DNA of 64,000 nt from an uncultured Alistipes sp. (GTDB taxonomy: Bacteria; Bacteroidota; Bacteroidia; Bacteroidales; UBA932): NCBI GenBank assembly GCA_900550465.1, contig URSC01000002.1, forward strand, positions 124,001 to 188,000. Reading direction: 5' to 3'. The number at the start of each line of letters is the position of its first letter. The stretch's first letter is position 1. Below are positions 8,564 to 15,929 of the stretch, one piece after another. The notes beneath the pieces were generated by a model. That model saw nothing but the letters and a program-made list of their open reading frames with translations. It did no database searches and was not told where the DNA came from. The translations under genes and the position numbers were made by a program.

Positions 8564-9604
8564 CTCCATCTTCGCTAAATACATTATGCCGTCGCGGTCC
8601 ATCACGGCAGCATAAATTGTATTCTCAGTCTCAGAATAACAAAGCCTTTCTATCTTATAATCAGTGTGGATAAGCTCCAGAGGGTTGCCCTCCCAGTCGA
8701 AGACCGCTATCTTGGTGTAAGTCTGCCTGTCACCGCTGTTCCAATAGGGATTGACCTCCCCGTCATACGCTGCCAGAATCCTGTCGTCGAAAGCATATAT
8801 GTCATAGAATCCCAGGACTGTCCGCTCATTGTAGTCATAGCCGCCGGAGGATACATCAATGTCCGGATCCTCAAATACTCTGACCGCTATAGGAGCTATG
8901 CTGTCCTGCCCGATGCCGTACGTTTCCAGCACAGTCCCATGCAATGTTCCTATAGCCAGACGGCTCTTGTCCGGTGATGCGGAGTAAGGCGTATACATGT
9001 ACTCATAAAAACGCAGCTCCGGGTCGCTTACCGGGGAATAATCGTACTGACACAGAGTATGTCCAGCGCGGTCCTGGAGCTCAAACCTGCTTACCTCATG
9101 CAGGTCCGGACTTGAATAGCCGACATTCTTCATAAACAACCTGTTGTCTCCAGACTCCACCACACTCATTGTCCACGTAGGAGGATCATACCGCTCCTCC
9201 CTGTACAGAAAACTTCCGGCAAGTATCGAATCTATCTGATAACGGAGTATGCTCCCCTTCATGTCATCGTAATATGTCAGCACGCCATCGGCAAAATAAG
9301 TGTTTTGCAGCCCACTCATGGTCTCACCTGGCCCGCGGCCGTCGTTGATACCGGACCATATCCGCTTGCCGGTATTTTTGTCGTATATCCACAGATTGTG
9401 CCCCGTCTTCATGTCCGCCACTGGTACCAGCAGACAAGACTTGTACTCCCACAAATCGTATACAACATTGACATACAACTCGTCTGAGACAAGTTCCCAC
9501 CCGGCTTTCCGTTCTGTCGGGAACGTCACGGACAAAGATACCTCACCGGAACATGAAAATAGGAAAAATAAGGGAACTAGGATTGTTCCCTTACTAATAT
9601 TCAT
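8558..9604 (-). CDS. Six-bladed beta-propeller lipoprotein (BF3164-like)
   Basis: About 348 residues. The start MNISKG at 9604 gives a compact signal peptide with lipobox FLFSCS; an ATG three codons upstream (9613) is also possible. Repeated strands such as LWIYDKNTGKRIWSG and IAVFDWEGNPLELI fit the TolB-like six-bladed propeller lipoproteins of Bacteroidales, and the GRGPGE segment is typical. These lipoproteins commonly neighbour NVEALA peptide genes, as here, with 30 bases between. It should be anchored in an envelope membrane. It is the last gene of a three-gene operon. The molecular function is unknown. Confidence 0.8.
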   Translation of the reverse strand: MNISKGTILVPLFFLFSCSGEVSLSVTFPTERKAGWELVSDELYVNVVYDLWEYKSCLLVPVADMKTGHNLWIYDKNTGKRIWSGINDGRGPGETMSGLQNTYFADGVLTYYDDMKGSILRYQIDSILAGSFLYREERYDPPTWTMSVVESGDNRLFMKNVGYSSPDLHEVSRFELQDRAGHTLCQYDYSPVSDPELRFYEYMYTPYSASPDKSRLAIGTLHGTVLETYGIGQDSIAPIAVRVFEDPDIDVSSGGYDYNERTVLGFYDIYAFDDRILAAYDGEVNPYWNSGDRQTYTKIAVFDWEGNPLELIHTDYKIERLCYSETENTIYAAVMDRDGIMYLAKMEL

Positions 9605-9643
9605 CCATATCATAAATGTGAAAATACAGTTTAAGGCCCGATA

Positions 9644-9931
9644 TTATTTTTCAATTACTGATTGAGAGCATGTACAATTGGTCAGTTTACCAGGTCCTTT
9701 ATATCCTTTTGCCCAGACCTCATTACCACAATTTGGACAAATTGCATCGCAATACGGGTCTACTGTGCCACATGTTCCCCAATGCTCGACACCTGCCAAC
9801 GCTTCCACATTGGTTTCGAAAAGTCCGCCGTCAGATTCAGCGTTACTCTGAGATATCGCACAGATACTCAGGAAAAGAGAAAGAGTGAGGGCTACCGCCC
9901 CTCCGAGAATGAGAATAATTGTCTTCTTCAT
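9644..9931 (-). CDS. NVEALA family peptide, cysteine-rich
   Basis: 95 residues: a hydrophobic leader (residues 4-28), then ETNVEALAG carrying the NVEALA motif that names the family, then a tail with six cysteines including CDAICPNCG and NCTCS. The CPNCG pair resembles a zinc knuckle; the other cysteines could form disulfides after export. NVEALA proteins are small exported peptides of Bacteroidales with unknown function. It lies between a CxxC thioredoxin-like lipoprotein gene and a propeller lipoprotein gene on the same strand, and across a divergent promoter from a signal peptidase I. The context suggests export, folding and processing of this peptide, which is inference. Confidence 0.88.
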   Translation of the reverse strand: MKKTIILILGGAVALTLSLFLSICAISQSNAESDGGLFETNVEALAGVEHWGTCGTVDPYCDAICPNCGNEVWAKGYKGPGKLTNCTCSQSVIEK

Positions 9932-9966
9932 TGCTGCTTGATTTTAAAATTAATAATTGATTTATC

Positions 9967-9982
9967 TGTTTTGCGCAAAACA
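9967..9982. promoter_or_regulatory. Perfect 16-bp palindrome between lipoprotein and NVEALA genes
   Basis: TGTTTTGCGCAAAACA reads the same on both strands and begins one base past the lipoprotein stop codon. It could be a dimeric regulator site or a short hairpin acting on the NVEALA message. Confidence 0.45.
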
Positions 9983-9983
9983 T

Positions 9984-10541
9984 TCATTTGGCAATACTTT
10001 CAAGTACCTTTTCAAAAGCTGTCCTAAGGTCTTCGCTCATTGAAGGATTGCCCACATACACTATCTTCCCTGCACTGTCTGTCAAAAATGTGTGAAAACG
10101 CACATCCTCCGGGATGAAATTGTTGGCTTTCCTGAAACGTCCGTCGAAATCTATATACACCGGATACGGGAACCTGTGTATATCCAGCAGCCGCCTCACG
10201 ACTTCGTAATCTTCAGGCTTCGGAGAGAATATGGTCAATACTTCAAATGTACCATCCTCTGAACTCTTGCGGTAGAGCCATTCTATGCTGGTCAGATGTG
10301 CTATTTCGCAGTCACTGCACGATGCAGAATCATAGTAGAATATCAACTTAGGCTGGTCAGACTTGTCTTTATAGAAAAAGACACCCGCAGTATCGACTCC
10401 CTGTATGCCGGCCGGAGTCACAACTGTATCCGACATAAACGTCCTCAGTTCCCTGCGCAACAAGACAGTTTCCCGCGAAGTACATGTGCAAATCAGCACA
10501 GGACCTATCATAAATATCAATATGCGGGATAGAAGTCTCAT
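9984..10541 (-). CDS. Thioredoxin-like lipoprotein with CSDC motif
   Basis: 185 residues. The signal peptide ends at a lipobox around ICTCTS. A thioredoxin-fold segment follows: LIFYYDSASCSDCEIAHL holds a CxxC pair near residue 100, then YPVYIDFDGRF, then TFLTDSAGKIVYVGNP, which resembles the cis-Pro region and last strands of TlpA/ResA-like proteins. It probably acts in the periplasm as a thiol oxidoreductase or disulfide carrier. It is the first gene of the operon with NVEALA and propeller genes, and a very good promoter precedes it. A six-cysteine NVEALA peptide downstream is a natural candidate substrate; that link is inferred. Confidence 0.75.
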   Translation of the reverse strand: MRLLSRILIFMIGPVLICTCTSRETVLLRRELRTFMSDTVVTPAGIQGVDTAGVFFYKDKSDQPKLIFYYDSASCSDCEIAHLTSIEWLYRKSSEDGTFEVLTIFSPKPEDYEVVRRLLDIHRFPYPVYIDFDGRFRKANNFIPEDVRFHTFLTDSAGKIVYVGNPSMSEDLRTAFEKVLESIAK

Positions 10542-10557
10542 AGTAGTTTTTTGTTTT

Positions 10558-10589
10558 CAAAGATATTGCATTGTTTTCAAATAGACAAA
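10558..10589 (-). promoter_or_regulatory. Bacteroidetes promoter of the NVEALA operon (TTTG-N20-TATCTTTG)
   Basis: On the minus strand TTTG (10586-10589) is followed after exactly 20 bases by TATCTTTG (10558-10565). Both elements match the -33/-7 consensus. The ATG at 10541 is 16 bases beyond. A TACTTTG box on the plus strand (10598-10604) may drive the divergent signal peptidase gene. Confidence 0.75.
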
Positions 10590-10616
10590 TTTTCTTTTAC
10601 TTTGCAGGTAGAATTT

Positions 10617-11402
10617 ATGAAAATACCTACCACAAAGATTATACGGATTATCCTTCTCATGGCACTGGCAACAGCTGCCTTGGCTGTAACGATTCCGGTA
10701 TTCCTGACCGACCGCTTCACTATCAGAGGCGGCTCCATGCTTCCTACCCTGCATGACGGACAGCACGTCTTCGTGAACAAACTGCTGATGGGTGCCCGCA
10801 TCTATACCAAATACGACTTCTCGGACCCGGTGATGGAGTCTTTTCGGATGCCCGGACTCAGGAATGTCCGTCCGGGAGATATCGTCATATTCAACTACCC
10901 CTACCCTGACTCTACCGGCAAAATTCACTTCAGGATCAACTACGTCTACGCAAAGAGATGCATAGGGAGGTCTGGCGACACTGTGGGCATCCGCAACGGA
11001 TACTACTACAACTCCTCGCTGCCTACAACAGTTATCGGAACTGAACGGTATCAGAGATGGCTTTCCCGCAGACCTGACTCAGTACTCACAGCCGATACCG
11101 CCCTGAAGTTCGAAGCTGCCGTCTTGCCGGACGGAGCCGTCTGGACTATCAAAGATTACGGGCCGCTGTACATACCAGGCGCAGGAGACACCATAAGACT
11201 TACCGAAAACAATATCTTCCTGTACGGCAGACTCATCGAGTATGAATCCGGAGACATGCCCGATGCAGACTCCGTTTCATGCCATACCTTCCGCAGCAAC
11301 TATTGCTTCCTCGCCGGGGACAACGTCCTCAACTCCATGGACAGCCGGTACATAGGACTGATTCCGGAAGATTATATAGTGGGTATTGTCAGCGGCATTT
11401 GA
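10617..11402 (+). CDS. Signal peptidase I (LepB family)
   Basis: 261 residues from the ATG at 10617, which gives a short cytosolic tail and one membrane segment (residues 8-31); an upstream frame extension is unlikely. The S26 family boxes are in order: GGSMLPTLHDGQ with the catalytic Ser, RPGDIVIF, KRCIGRSGDTV with the general-base Lys, and the Gly-Asp-Asn-Ser box FLAGDNVLNSMDSRYIG. It cleaves leader peptides at the outer face of the inner membrane. Its place opposite the NVEALA operon, rather than in a housekeeping lepA/lepB setting, suggests an accessory peptidase. The next gene begins 52 bases downstream on the same strand. Confidence 0.92.
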   Translation: MKIPTTKIIRIILLMALATAALAVTIPVFLTDRFTIRGGSMLPTLHDGQHVFVNKLLMGARIYTKYDFSDPVMESFRMPGLRNVRPGDIVIFNYPYPDSTGKIHFRINYVYAKRCIGRSGDTVGIRNGYYYNSSLPTTVIGTERYQRWLSRRPDSVLTADTALKFEAAVLPDGAVWTIKDYGPLYIPGAGDTIRLTENNIFLYGRLIEYESGDMPDADSVSCHTFRSNYCFLAGDNVLNSMDSRYIGLIPEDYIVGIVSGI

Positions 11403-11454
11403 GTTCTACAGAATTTTCCGTATCTTGCTGCCACTTTATGGATGCACAAGAAAG

Positions 11455-13953
11455 ATGACAGAACTACAGAGTCTCCTGAAGAGACAGTTGGCCGGATGGC
11501 CGGAAGCGGCGCGGAGATACCGTGACCTGCGCGAGGTACAGACCAAGGAAATAACCATCGGCGGTATGCCGGTCAGGGTGCAGTACAATCCCGCCCGGGC
11601 AGTCTCCACACTGGCCCGCACCGACGCGGCCTCCATCGCGGCCCGGCCCTGCTTCCTGTGCCGGGAAAACCGTCCGGAGCAGCAGGAGGCCCTGCCCTTC
11701 GAAGGCTGCGACGGCCGCCGCTACGAGGTGCTGGTCAATCCCTTCCCTATTTTCCCAAAGCACTATACCGTCCCGTCCGTGGAGCACACGCCCCAGCGGA
11801 TTGCCGGACGCTTCCCGGACATGCTGCGCCTTGCGGAGACCTTCCCCGACATGGTGGTCTTCTACAACGGTCCGGAGAGCGGAGCCAGCGCCCCCGACCA
11901 TTTCCATTTCCAGATGGGCTGCAGGGGGTTCCTGCCCGTCGAGACGCATTTTGACCGGCTGAAGCCTGTGACCGTCATGAGGCCGGGCCGTGCGAGCATT
12001 GCCGTAACTTCGGGATACATTTCCGGACTGCCGGTGATTACCGCTCCGGACGGGACTTCCGCGACAGCCGCATTCCTCCGGGTGCTCCGCTCCCTGCCTG
12101 TCAGTCCGGCTACCGGTGAGCCGCAGCTCAATATCCTCTGCTGGAAGGAGACGTCCGCTGACGGCGGTCCCGGGGCATCGTTCCGCATCATCGTCATTCC
12201 GCGCAAAGCCCACCGTCCTTCCTGCTATTTCGCCCCGGAAGACAGGGCCGTGCGTATCAGTCCCGCCTCGGTCGACCTCGGAGGTGTGTTCATCGTCCCG
12301 GTGGAAGCGGATTTCCGGAGGGTCAATGCACAGGTGCTCAGGGACATCATCGAGGAGACCGTCGATACTTCCTGGCAGCCGGTCATCGACGTGGGGCTGC
12401 TCACCGCCCCGGTGCTGCGGGTCAGGTTCAATCAGCCGTTCACAGGTCCGGACTCCCGGAAAGGGGGCATCTGCGGAGAACAGGCATTTACCCTCGCGGA
12501 CGGGATGGTAGAGTGGAATGGTAAACGCTATGGGAGGCTGGAATTCAGACCTGCGGGCAGTGCTTCCGAAGGGGGAGATTCCCGGGGATTCACCCTGCAC
12601 AAGGTCAGGATAGGGATCAATTTCCATTGGGAGCGGGAGGAGGACCAGCTGTTCTCCGGCGGGCTGACCATTCTGCCATCGGAGGACGGGCTTGTGGCCA
12701 TAAACAGCGTGCTGACAGAGGATTACCTGCTGAGCGTAATCTCCTCGGAGATGAACGGGGACGCGCCGGAGGAGTTCCTCAAGGCCCACGCCGTCATCTC
12801 GCGGTCGTGGCTGCTGGCACGGCCTACGCTCGGGGGCGGGGACAATGTTCAAGGCTATGAGGGATCGTGCCACTCTGCCGCTGGGAATGGAGGCAATCCC
12901 GACAGCCAGGAATCCCCGGAAAACGGACATTCCGGGCAGGGAATTTCCGCACTGGGTTCCCTTGAGAATGACCGCATCATCCGCTGGTACGACCGGGAGG
13001 ACCATTCGCTCTTCGATGTCTGTGCGGACGACCATTGCCAGAGATATCAGGGGCTGCTCCGGGCCGGGAATGCCAATATCCGGCGGGCCATCGAGGCTAC
13101 CCGCGGACTGGTGCTGACCGACGGGCCGGACGGAGCCATCTGCGATACCCGCTTCTCCAAATGCTGCGGGGGAGTCTCCGAGCGGTTCTCCGCCTGCTGG
13201 GCCGACGAGGACTATGCCTATCTGCGGCCCGTGCGGGACTATGCATGCCTGCAGACCGACGAAGACAATGCCGCTGACGACGGTACGCCTGACGCCTCCG
13301 GCCCTGTCGCAGCCGAAAGCACAGGCACCAAGCCCGGTTTCCCGGCAGCCGGTCCTACACATAGAAACATCGTCGGCACTATCCCGGACCTCTCCGACGA
13401 GCAGAATGCCCGCGAATGGATATTGTCCTCGCCCGAGGCCTTCTGCAACACCTCCGACCCGGCCCTGCTATCCACCGTCCTGAACTCTTACGACCAGGAG
13501 ACCGCCGATTTCTACCGCTGGAGAGTCGAATACTCCCAGGAGGAACTGAGAGACCTGCTCCGCCGCCGATCCGGCATTGACTTCGGTTCAGTGCTGGAAC
13601 TCAGGCCGCTGCGTCGAGGGGCATCCGGACGCATCATCGAGCTGCTCATCCGGGGCACACAGCGGACCGTCACCGTCGGCAAGGAACTCGAGATACGCCG
13701 CTGGCTGTCCGAGTCGCACTTGTACAGCTCGGCCTTTGTCGTGGATACCGTCTACGCCGAGCCTGCTTCTGACGGCCAGGACATTCGACCCGACATAAAC
13801 GCTCCGGCCAGATTCATCCTCCACGGTGCCGGCTGGGGACACGGCGTAGGACTGTGCCAGATCGGAGCCGCCGCCATGAGCGCCCGCGGCTGCACATTCG
13901 ACCGCATCCTCGCCCACTACTTCCGCGGATCCTGCCTCACCCGCCTCTATTGA
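11455..13953 (+). CDS. Fusion: DUF4922 HIT-like nucleotidyltransferase domain + SpoIID/LytB domain
   Basis: 832 residues from the ATG at 11455 (frame opens at 11386, overlapping the peptidase gene). The N-terminal 320 residues are DUF4922-like: FLCRENRP near residue 65 and SAPDHFHFQMG near 150, the histidine pattern of HIT/GalT-type phosphorylases. From about residue 400 a SpoIID/LytB domain follows: INSVLTEDYLLSVISSEM, LKAHAVISRSW, and at the end HGAGWGHGVGLCQIGAAAMS. SpoIID-type domains act on peptidoglycan or stimulate amidases. No signal peptide is visible, which is odd for a wall-active domain. Neither half's substrate is known. It may form an operon with the signal peptidase. Confidence 0.82.
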   Translation: MTELQSLLKRQLAGWPEAARRYRDLREVQTKEITIGGMPVRVQYNPARAVSTLARTDAASIAARPCFLCRENRPEQQEALPFEGCDGRRYEVLVNPFPIFPKHYTVPSVEHTPQRIAGRFPDMLRLAETFPDMVVFYNGPESGASAPDHFHFQMGCRGFLPVETHFDRLKPVTVMRPGRASIAVTSGYISGLPVITAPDGTSATAAFLRVLRSLPVSPATGEPQLNILCWKETSADGGPGASFRIIVIPRKAHRPSCYFAPEDRAVRISPASVDLGGVFIVPVEADFRRVNAQVLRDIIEETVDTSWQPVIDVGLLTAPVLRVRFNQPFTGPDSRKGGICGEQAFTLADGMVEWNGKRYGRLEFRPAGSASEGGDSRGFTLHKVRIGINFHWEREEDQLFSGGLTILPSEDGLVAINSVLTEDYLLSVISSEMNGDAPEEFLKAHAVISRSWLLARPTLGGGDNVQGYEGSCHSAAGNGGNPDSQESPENGHSGQGISALGSLENDRIIRWYDREDHSLFDVCADDHCQRYQGLLRAGNANIRRAIEATRGLVLTDGPDGAICDTRFSKCCGGVSERFSACWADEDYAYLRPVRDYACLQTDEDNAADDGTPDASGPVAAESTGTKPGFPAAGPTHRNIVGTIPDLSDEQNAREWILSSPEAFCNTSDPALLSTVLNSYDQETADFYRWRVEYSQEELRDLLRRRSGIDFGSVLELRPLRRGASGRIIELLIRGTQRTVTVGKELEIRRWLSESHLYSSAFVVDTVYAEPASDGQDIRPDINAPARFILHGAGWGHGVGLCQIGAAAMSARGCTFDRILAHYFRGSCLTRLY

Positions 13954-14036
13954 CCCACTCCACTGCCCTGCCCTGGCCTGGCCTCCCTGTCCTGCTATAC
14001 CCTGTCCTGCCCTACTCTACCTCGCCGTCCTCCTCC
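13954..14036 (+). terminator. C-rich, G-poor tract after the SpoIID fusion, possible Rho site
   Basis: Directly after the stop the plus strand is dominated by C with repeated CCTG/CCCTG motifs and few G residues. That composition is known to favour Rho loading. No intrinsic terminator hairpin with a T run is seen here. The 14037 palindrome cluster begins where the tract ends. Confidence 0.35.
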
Positions 14037-14207
14037 CACCTTCCGAAGGTGGGCATTTTTCCGGCCTTTCCGCATCACCTTCCGAAGGCGGAATTTCCAT
14101 ACATGCGCCTCAGAAGCGCCGTAACCCAGTTCACTTCGGACGGAAACTCTTTCCACCTTCCGAAGGCGGGCAATTTCCGGCCGTTCCCGTCTCACCTTCC
14201 GAAGGCG
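14037..14207. repeat. Four 15-bp palindromes on a 39-bp lattice
   Basis: CACCTTCCGAAGGTG at 14037 and its variant CACCTTCCGAAGGCG at 14076, 14154 and 14193. The steps are 39, 78 and 39 bases. The full-match form is two 7-bp arms around one central C. A related core (CAGAAGCGCCGTAAC, 14111-14125) sits in the 78-base gap. The same 39-78-39 spacing recurs at 17277 and within 26728-27171. No coding is credited to this stretch, part of the gene-free region 13954-14635. Confidence 0.85.
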
Positions 14208-14225
14208 GGCAGCAGCATGGACAGA

Positions 14226-14398
14226 GTAACGGTAAGCAGAGAAGCGACCTACTTTTACAACGGATTGGAATACTGATACATAGAGACTCAACGAGTACTT
14301 TTCGGTCATACCCGCACCTGCCAAAAGCACACGTTTAACTGTAAGTAATTGATCCTCGAGCGCATACGATTCGACCCTGCTCCAGTACTTACCGTTAC
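14226..14398. repeat. 173-bp element with terminal inverted repeats and internal hairpin, copy 2
   Basis: The ends GTAACGGTAAG and CTTACCGTTAC are an 11-bp perfect inverted repeat. Inside, AAGCAGAGAAGCGACCTA and CCAGTACTTACCGTT match copy 1 (2027-2200). The internal hairpin (GTACTTTTCGG 14295-14305 with CCAAAAGCAC 14321-14330) has the same offset, 69 to 104, as in copy 1 although its sequence differs. Conserved length and structure with changed sequence suggest either a family of small mobile elements or a structured RNA. Confidence 0.65.
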
Positions 14399-14423
14399 TT
14401 CGCGCAACTGCACCTTCCTTCCC

Positions 14424-14608
14424 ACTCCTTCCGAAGGAGTCCGGAACAGGCACTTTTTGTCGACTCCTGCCAAAAGAGTAATATGCCATATTTTCCGTCC
14501 ACACCCTGCCAGAAGGCGTATATCGACGTTTCCGCCATCTACCGACTTTTCCACTCCTTCCGAAGGAGTAAAAAAACTGCGAGAAAACAGAACTCCTTCG
14601 AAAGGAGT
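14424..14608. repeat. Second palindrome type (ACTCCTTCCGAAGGAGT) at 39-bp steps
   Basis: ACTCCTTCCGAAGGAGT occurs at 14424 and 14553; degenerate forms are ACTCCTGCCAAAAGAGT at 14463, CACCCTGCCAGAAGGCG at 14502 and ACTCCTTCGAAAGGAGT at 14592. Steps are 39, 39, 51 and 39 bases. The intact copies are 8-bp arms around one central base. The cluster shares the core CTTCCGAAG and the 39-bp period with the first palindrome type. Confidence 0.8.
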
Positions 14609-14635
14609 GAGGCGGGTACGGCTGGCCGGTGATAT

Positions 14636-15775
14636 TTACCTCAAACTGTATTTGAAGAAGGGATATTTACTCACGTTAGAGAGAAAATAGAGCGTGCCGC
14701 TGTTCTCGTCCACGGAGATGAAGCCCCAGTTGTCGAGGCGATAGCGGCGGACCGGATTGCCGTTCCAGTCGAACTGCTCCACGTAGATGTAGTAGATGTC
14801 CTTATTCTGCTCCCTGACCACATCCACCGGTGTGCGGCCGCTGTAGAGCAGCCAGACATAGCGGTGTCCGGCGTAGAGCTTCCAGTAGTGGGTAACATTG
14901 CTGTCCATCCCGACACCCTCGGTTTCTCCCTCCTCCGCCGAACGGAAATCGACAGACCTCATATTTCCGTCAAAGTCGCAGAAGACCACCCGCTTCGCGT
15001 ATTTAAACGCCCAGACGGCTCTCTCATACTGGAAGTTCACCCCGAGCGAGCCGATATTCATGGTGCTGCCGGCGGAATATTTGCCCAGGCGGACATCGGC
15101 CAGCTTCCGGACTGTCTGCCCAGGCGCCGCAGCAGTGTCGCTTCCGTCGTAAAGGTATATCGCTGAACTATGCGCAAAGACAATATGGTCGTCATCCACT
15201 GCGGCAAAGCCCCGGGTATAGGAAGACGCATTATACTGCGAAGGTATCCGGTGACGGATCTGCTCAACTACCCCGTCCGTCCTGATTTTGTACAGGCCCT
15301 GGATATCCCTGAAGTTTTCGTTAATCATCGCGATGTATCCGGAACCTTCGTAAGGCCAGATATCCGGGGAGATAAACTCCATAGGCCCGCGACCCCTGTT
15401 GCCGGATATACCCTTAAGTTCCAGATCAGGCAGCGAATACATCCTGAACGGACGGTCATCCTCGCAGCAGACCAGCAGTAGCGAGTCTTTCAGAATCATG
15501 GTGGACACCCCCACTTTGAAAATCTCGTCCTGCAGGACTGTATCTCCCTTCAGATGCAGCTCCTCGCCGAAGGCTTCTGCGTCATTTTTCAAATGCACTT
15601 CTCCAGAGACGAGCGGAGCAATGGTGTCGGGGACGGCTGCGGCCTGAGCCTGGGCCACGTCCGCACTGCTGCTGTCCTGCTGATTTTTCCCGGAGCCCCG
15701 GCCTCCACATGATACGGTCAGGGCAGCGGCGGCGATGGCAGCCGATATCAGAATGATGGTAGGAAATCTTTTCAT
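14636..15775 (-). CDS. Six-bladed beta-propeller lipoprotein (BF3164-like), second copy
   Basis: 379 residues. Signal peptide with lipobox TVSCGG, then a low-complexity linker rich in Ala, Gln and Ser. The body carries propeller strands (FRMYSLPDLELKGISGNRGR, then GRGPMEF, then VEQFDWNGNPVRRYRLDNWG) of the same family as the lipoprotein at 8558-9604. It is monocistronic, with a TATATTTG box upstream at 15798-15805 on its strand. No NVEALA peptide gene was found beside this copy; the repeat-rich gap lies downstream. Envelope location is likely; function is unknown. Confidence 0.78.
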   Translation of the reverse strand: MKRFPTIILISAAIAAAALTVSCGGRGSGKNQQDSSSADVAQAQAAAVPDTIAPLVSGEVHLKNDAEAFGEELHLKGDTVLQDEIFKVGVSTMILKDSLLLVCCEDDRPFRMYSLPDLELKGISGNRGRGPMEFISPDIWPYEGSGYIAMINENFRDIQGLYKIRTDGVVEQIRHRIPSQYNASSYTRGFAAVDDDHIVFAHSSAIYLYDGSDTAAAPGQTVRKLADVRLGKYSAGSTMNIGSLGVNFQYERAVWAFKYAKRVVFCDFDGNMRSVDFRSAEEGETEGVGMDSNVTHYWKLYAGHRYVWLLYSGRTPVDVVREQNKDIYYIYVEQFDWNGNPVRRYRLDNWGFISVDENSGTLYFLSNVSKYPFFKYSLR

Positions 15776-15797
15776 GGCGGTGAATTTCTTATTTTTG

Positions 15798-15805
15798 CAA
15801 ATATA
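15798..15805 (-). promoter_or_regulatory. -7 box (TATATTTG) for the propeller lipoprotein
   Basis: The minus strand reads TATATTTG 22 bases before the ATG at 15775. No TTTG -33 element at the usual distance. Confidence 0.5.
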
Positions 15806-15858
15806 AAAATTTTTTTCGTAGCACCCGCGGTATACCGGACTTCAGCTATCACATGCCA

Positions 15859-15892
15859 CAACGGCACCGAGTCGCGGGTTTTACTGCCGTTG
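15859..15892 (+). promoter_or_regulatory. 34-nt hairpin CAACGGCA...TGCCGTTG upstream of the AmpG-like gene
   Basis: The 8-bp arms CAACGGCA and TGCCGTTG are perfect and the internal segment contains CCGAGTCGCGG. A 34-nt copy with the same arms lies at 28603-28636. Both read CAACGGCACCGA(G/A)TCGCGG when viewed in the direction of the next gene. It sits 37 bases before the AmpG-like start. It could be a leader RNA hairpin, or a repeat. Confidence 0.55.
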
Positions 15893-15929
15893 CGGAAAGA
15901 TGAGGCGGAAGTTTATATATCTTTACGGC

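Noticed and set aside
11464..13362. 632-codon minus-strand frame opposite the DUF4922-SpoIID gene
   Set aside because: The plus-strand product has clear domains; the minus frame is low-complexity antisense in GC-rich DNA.
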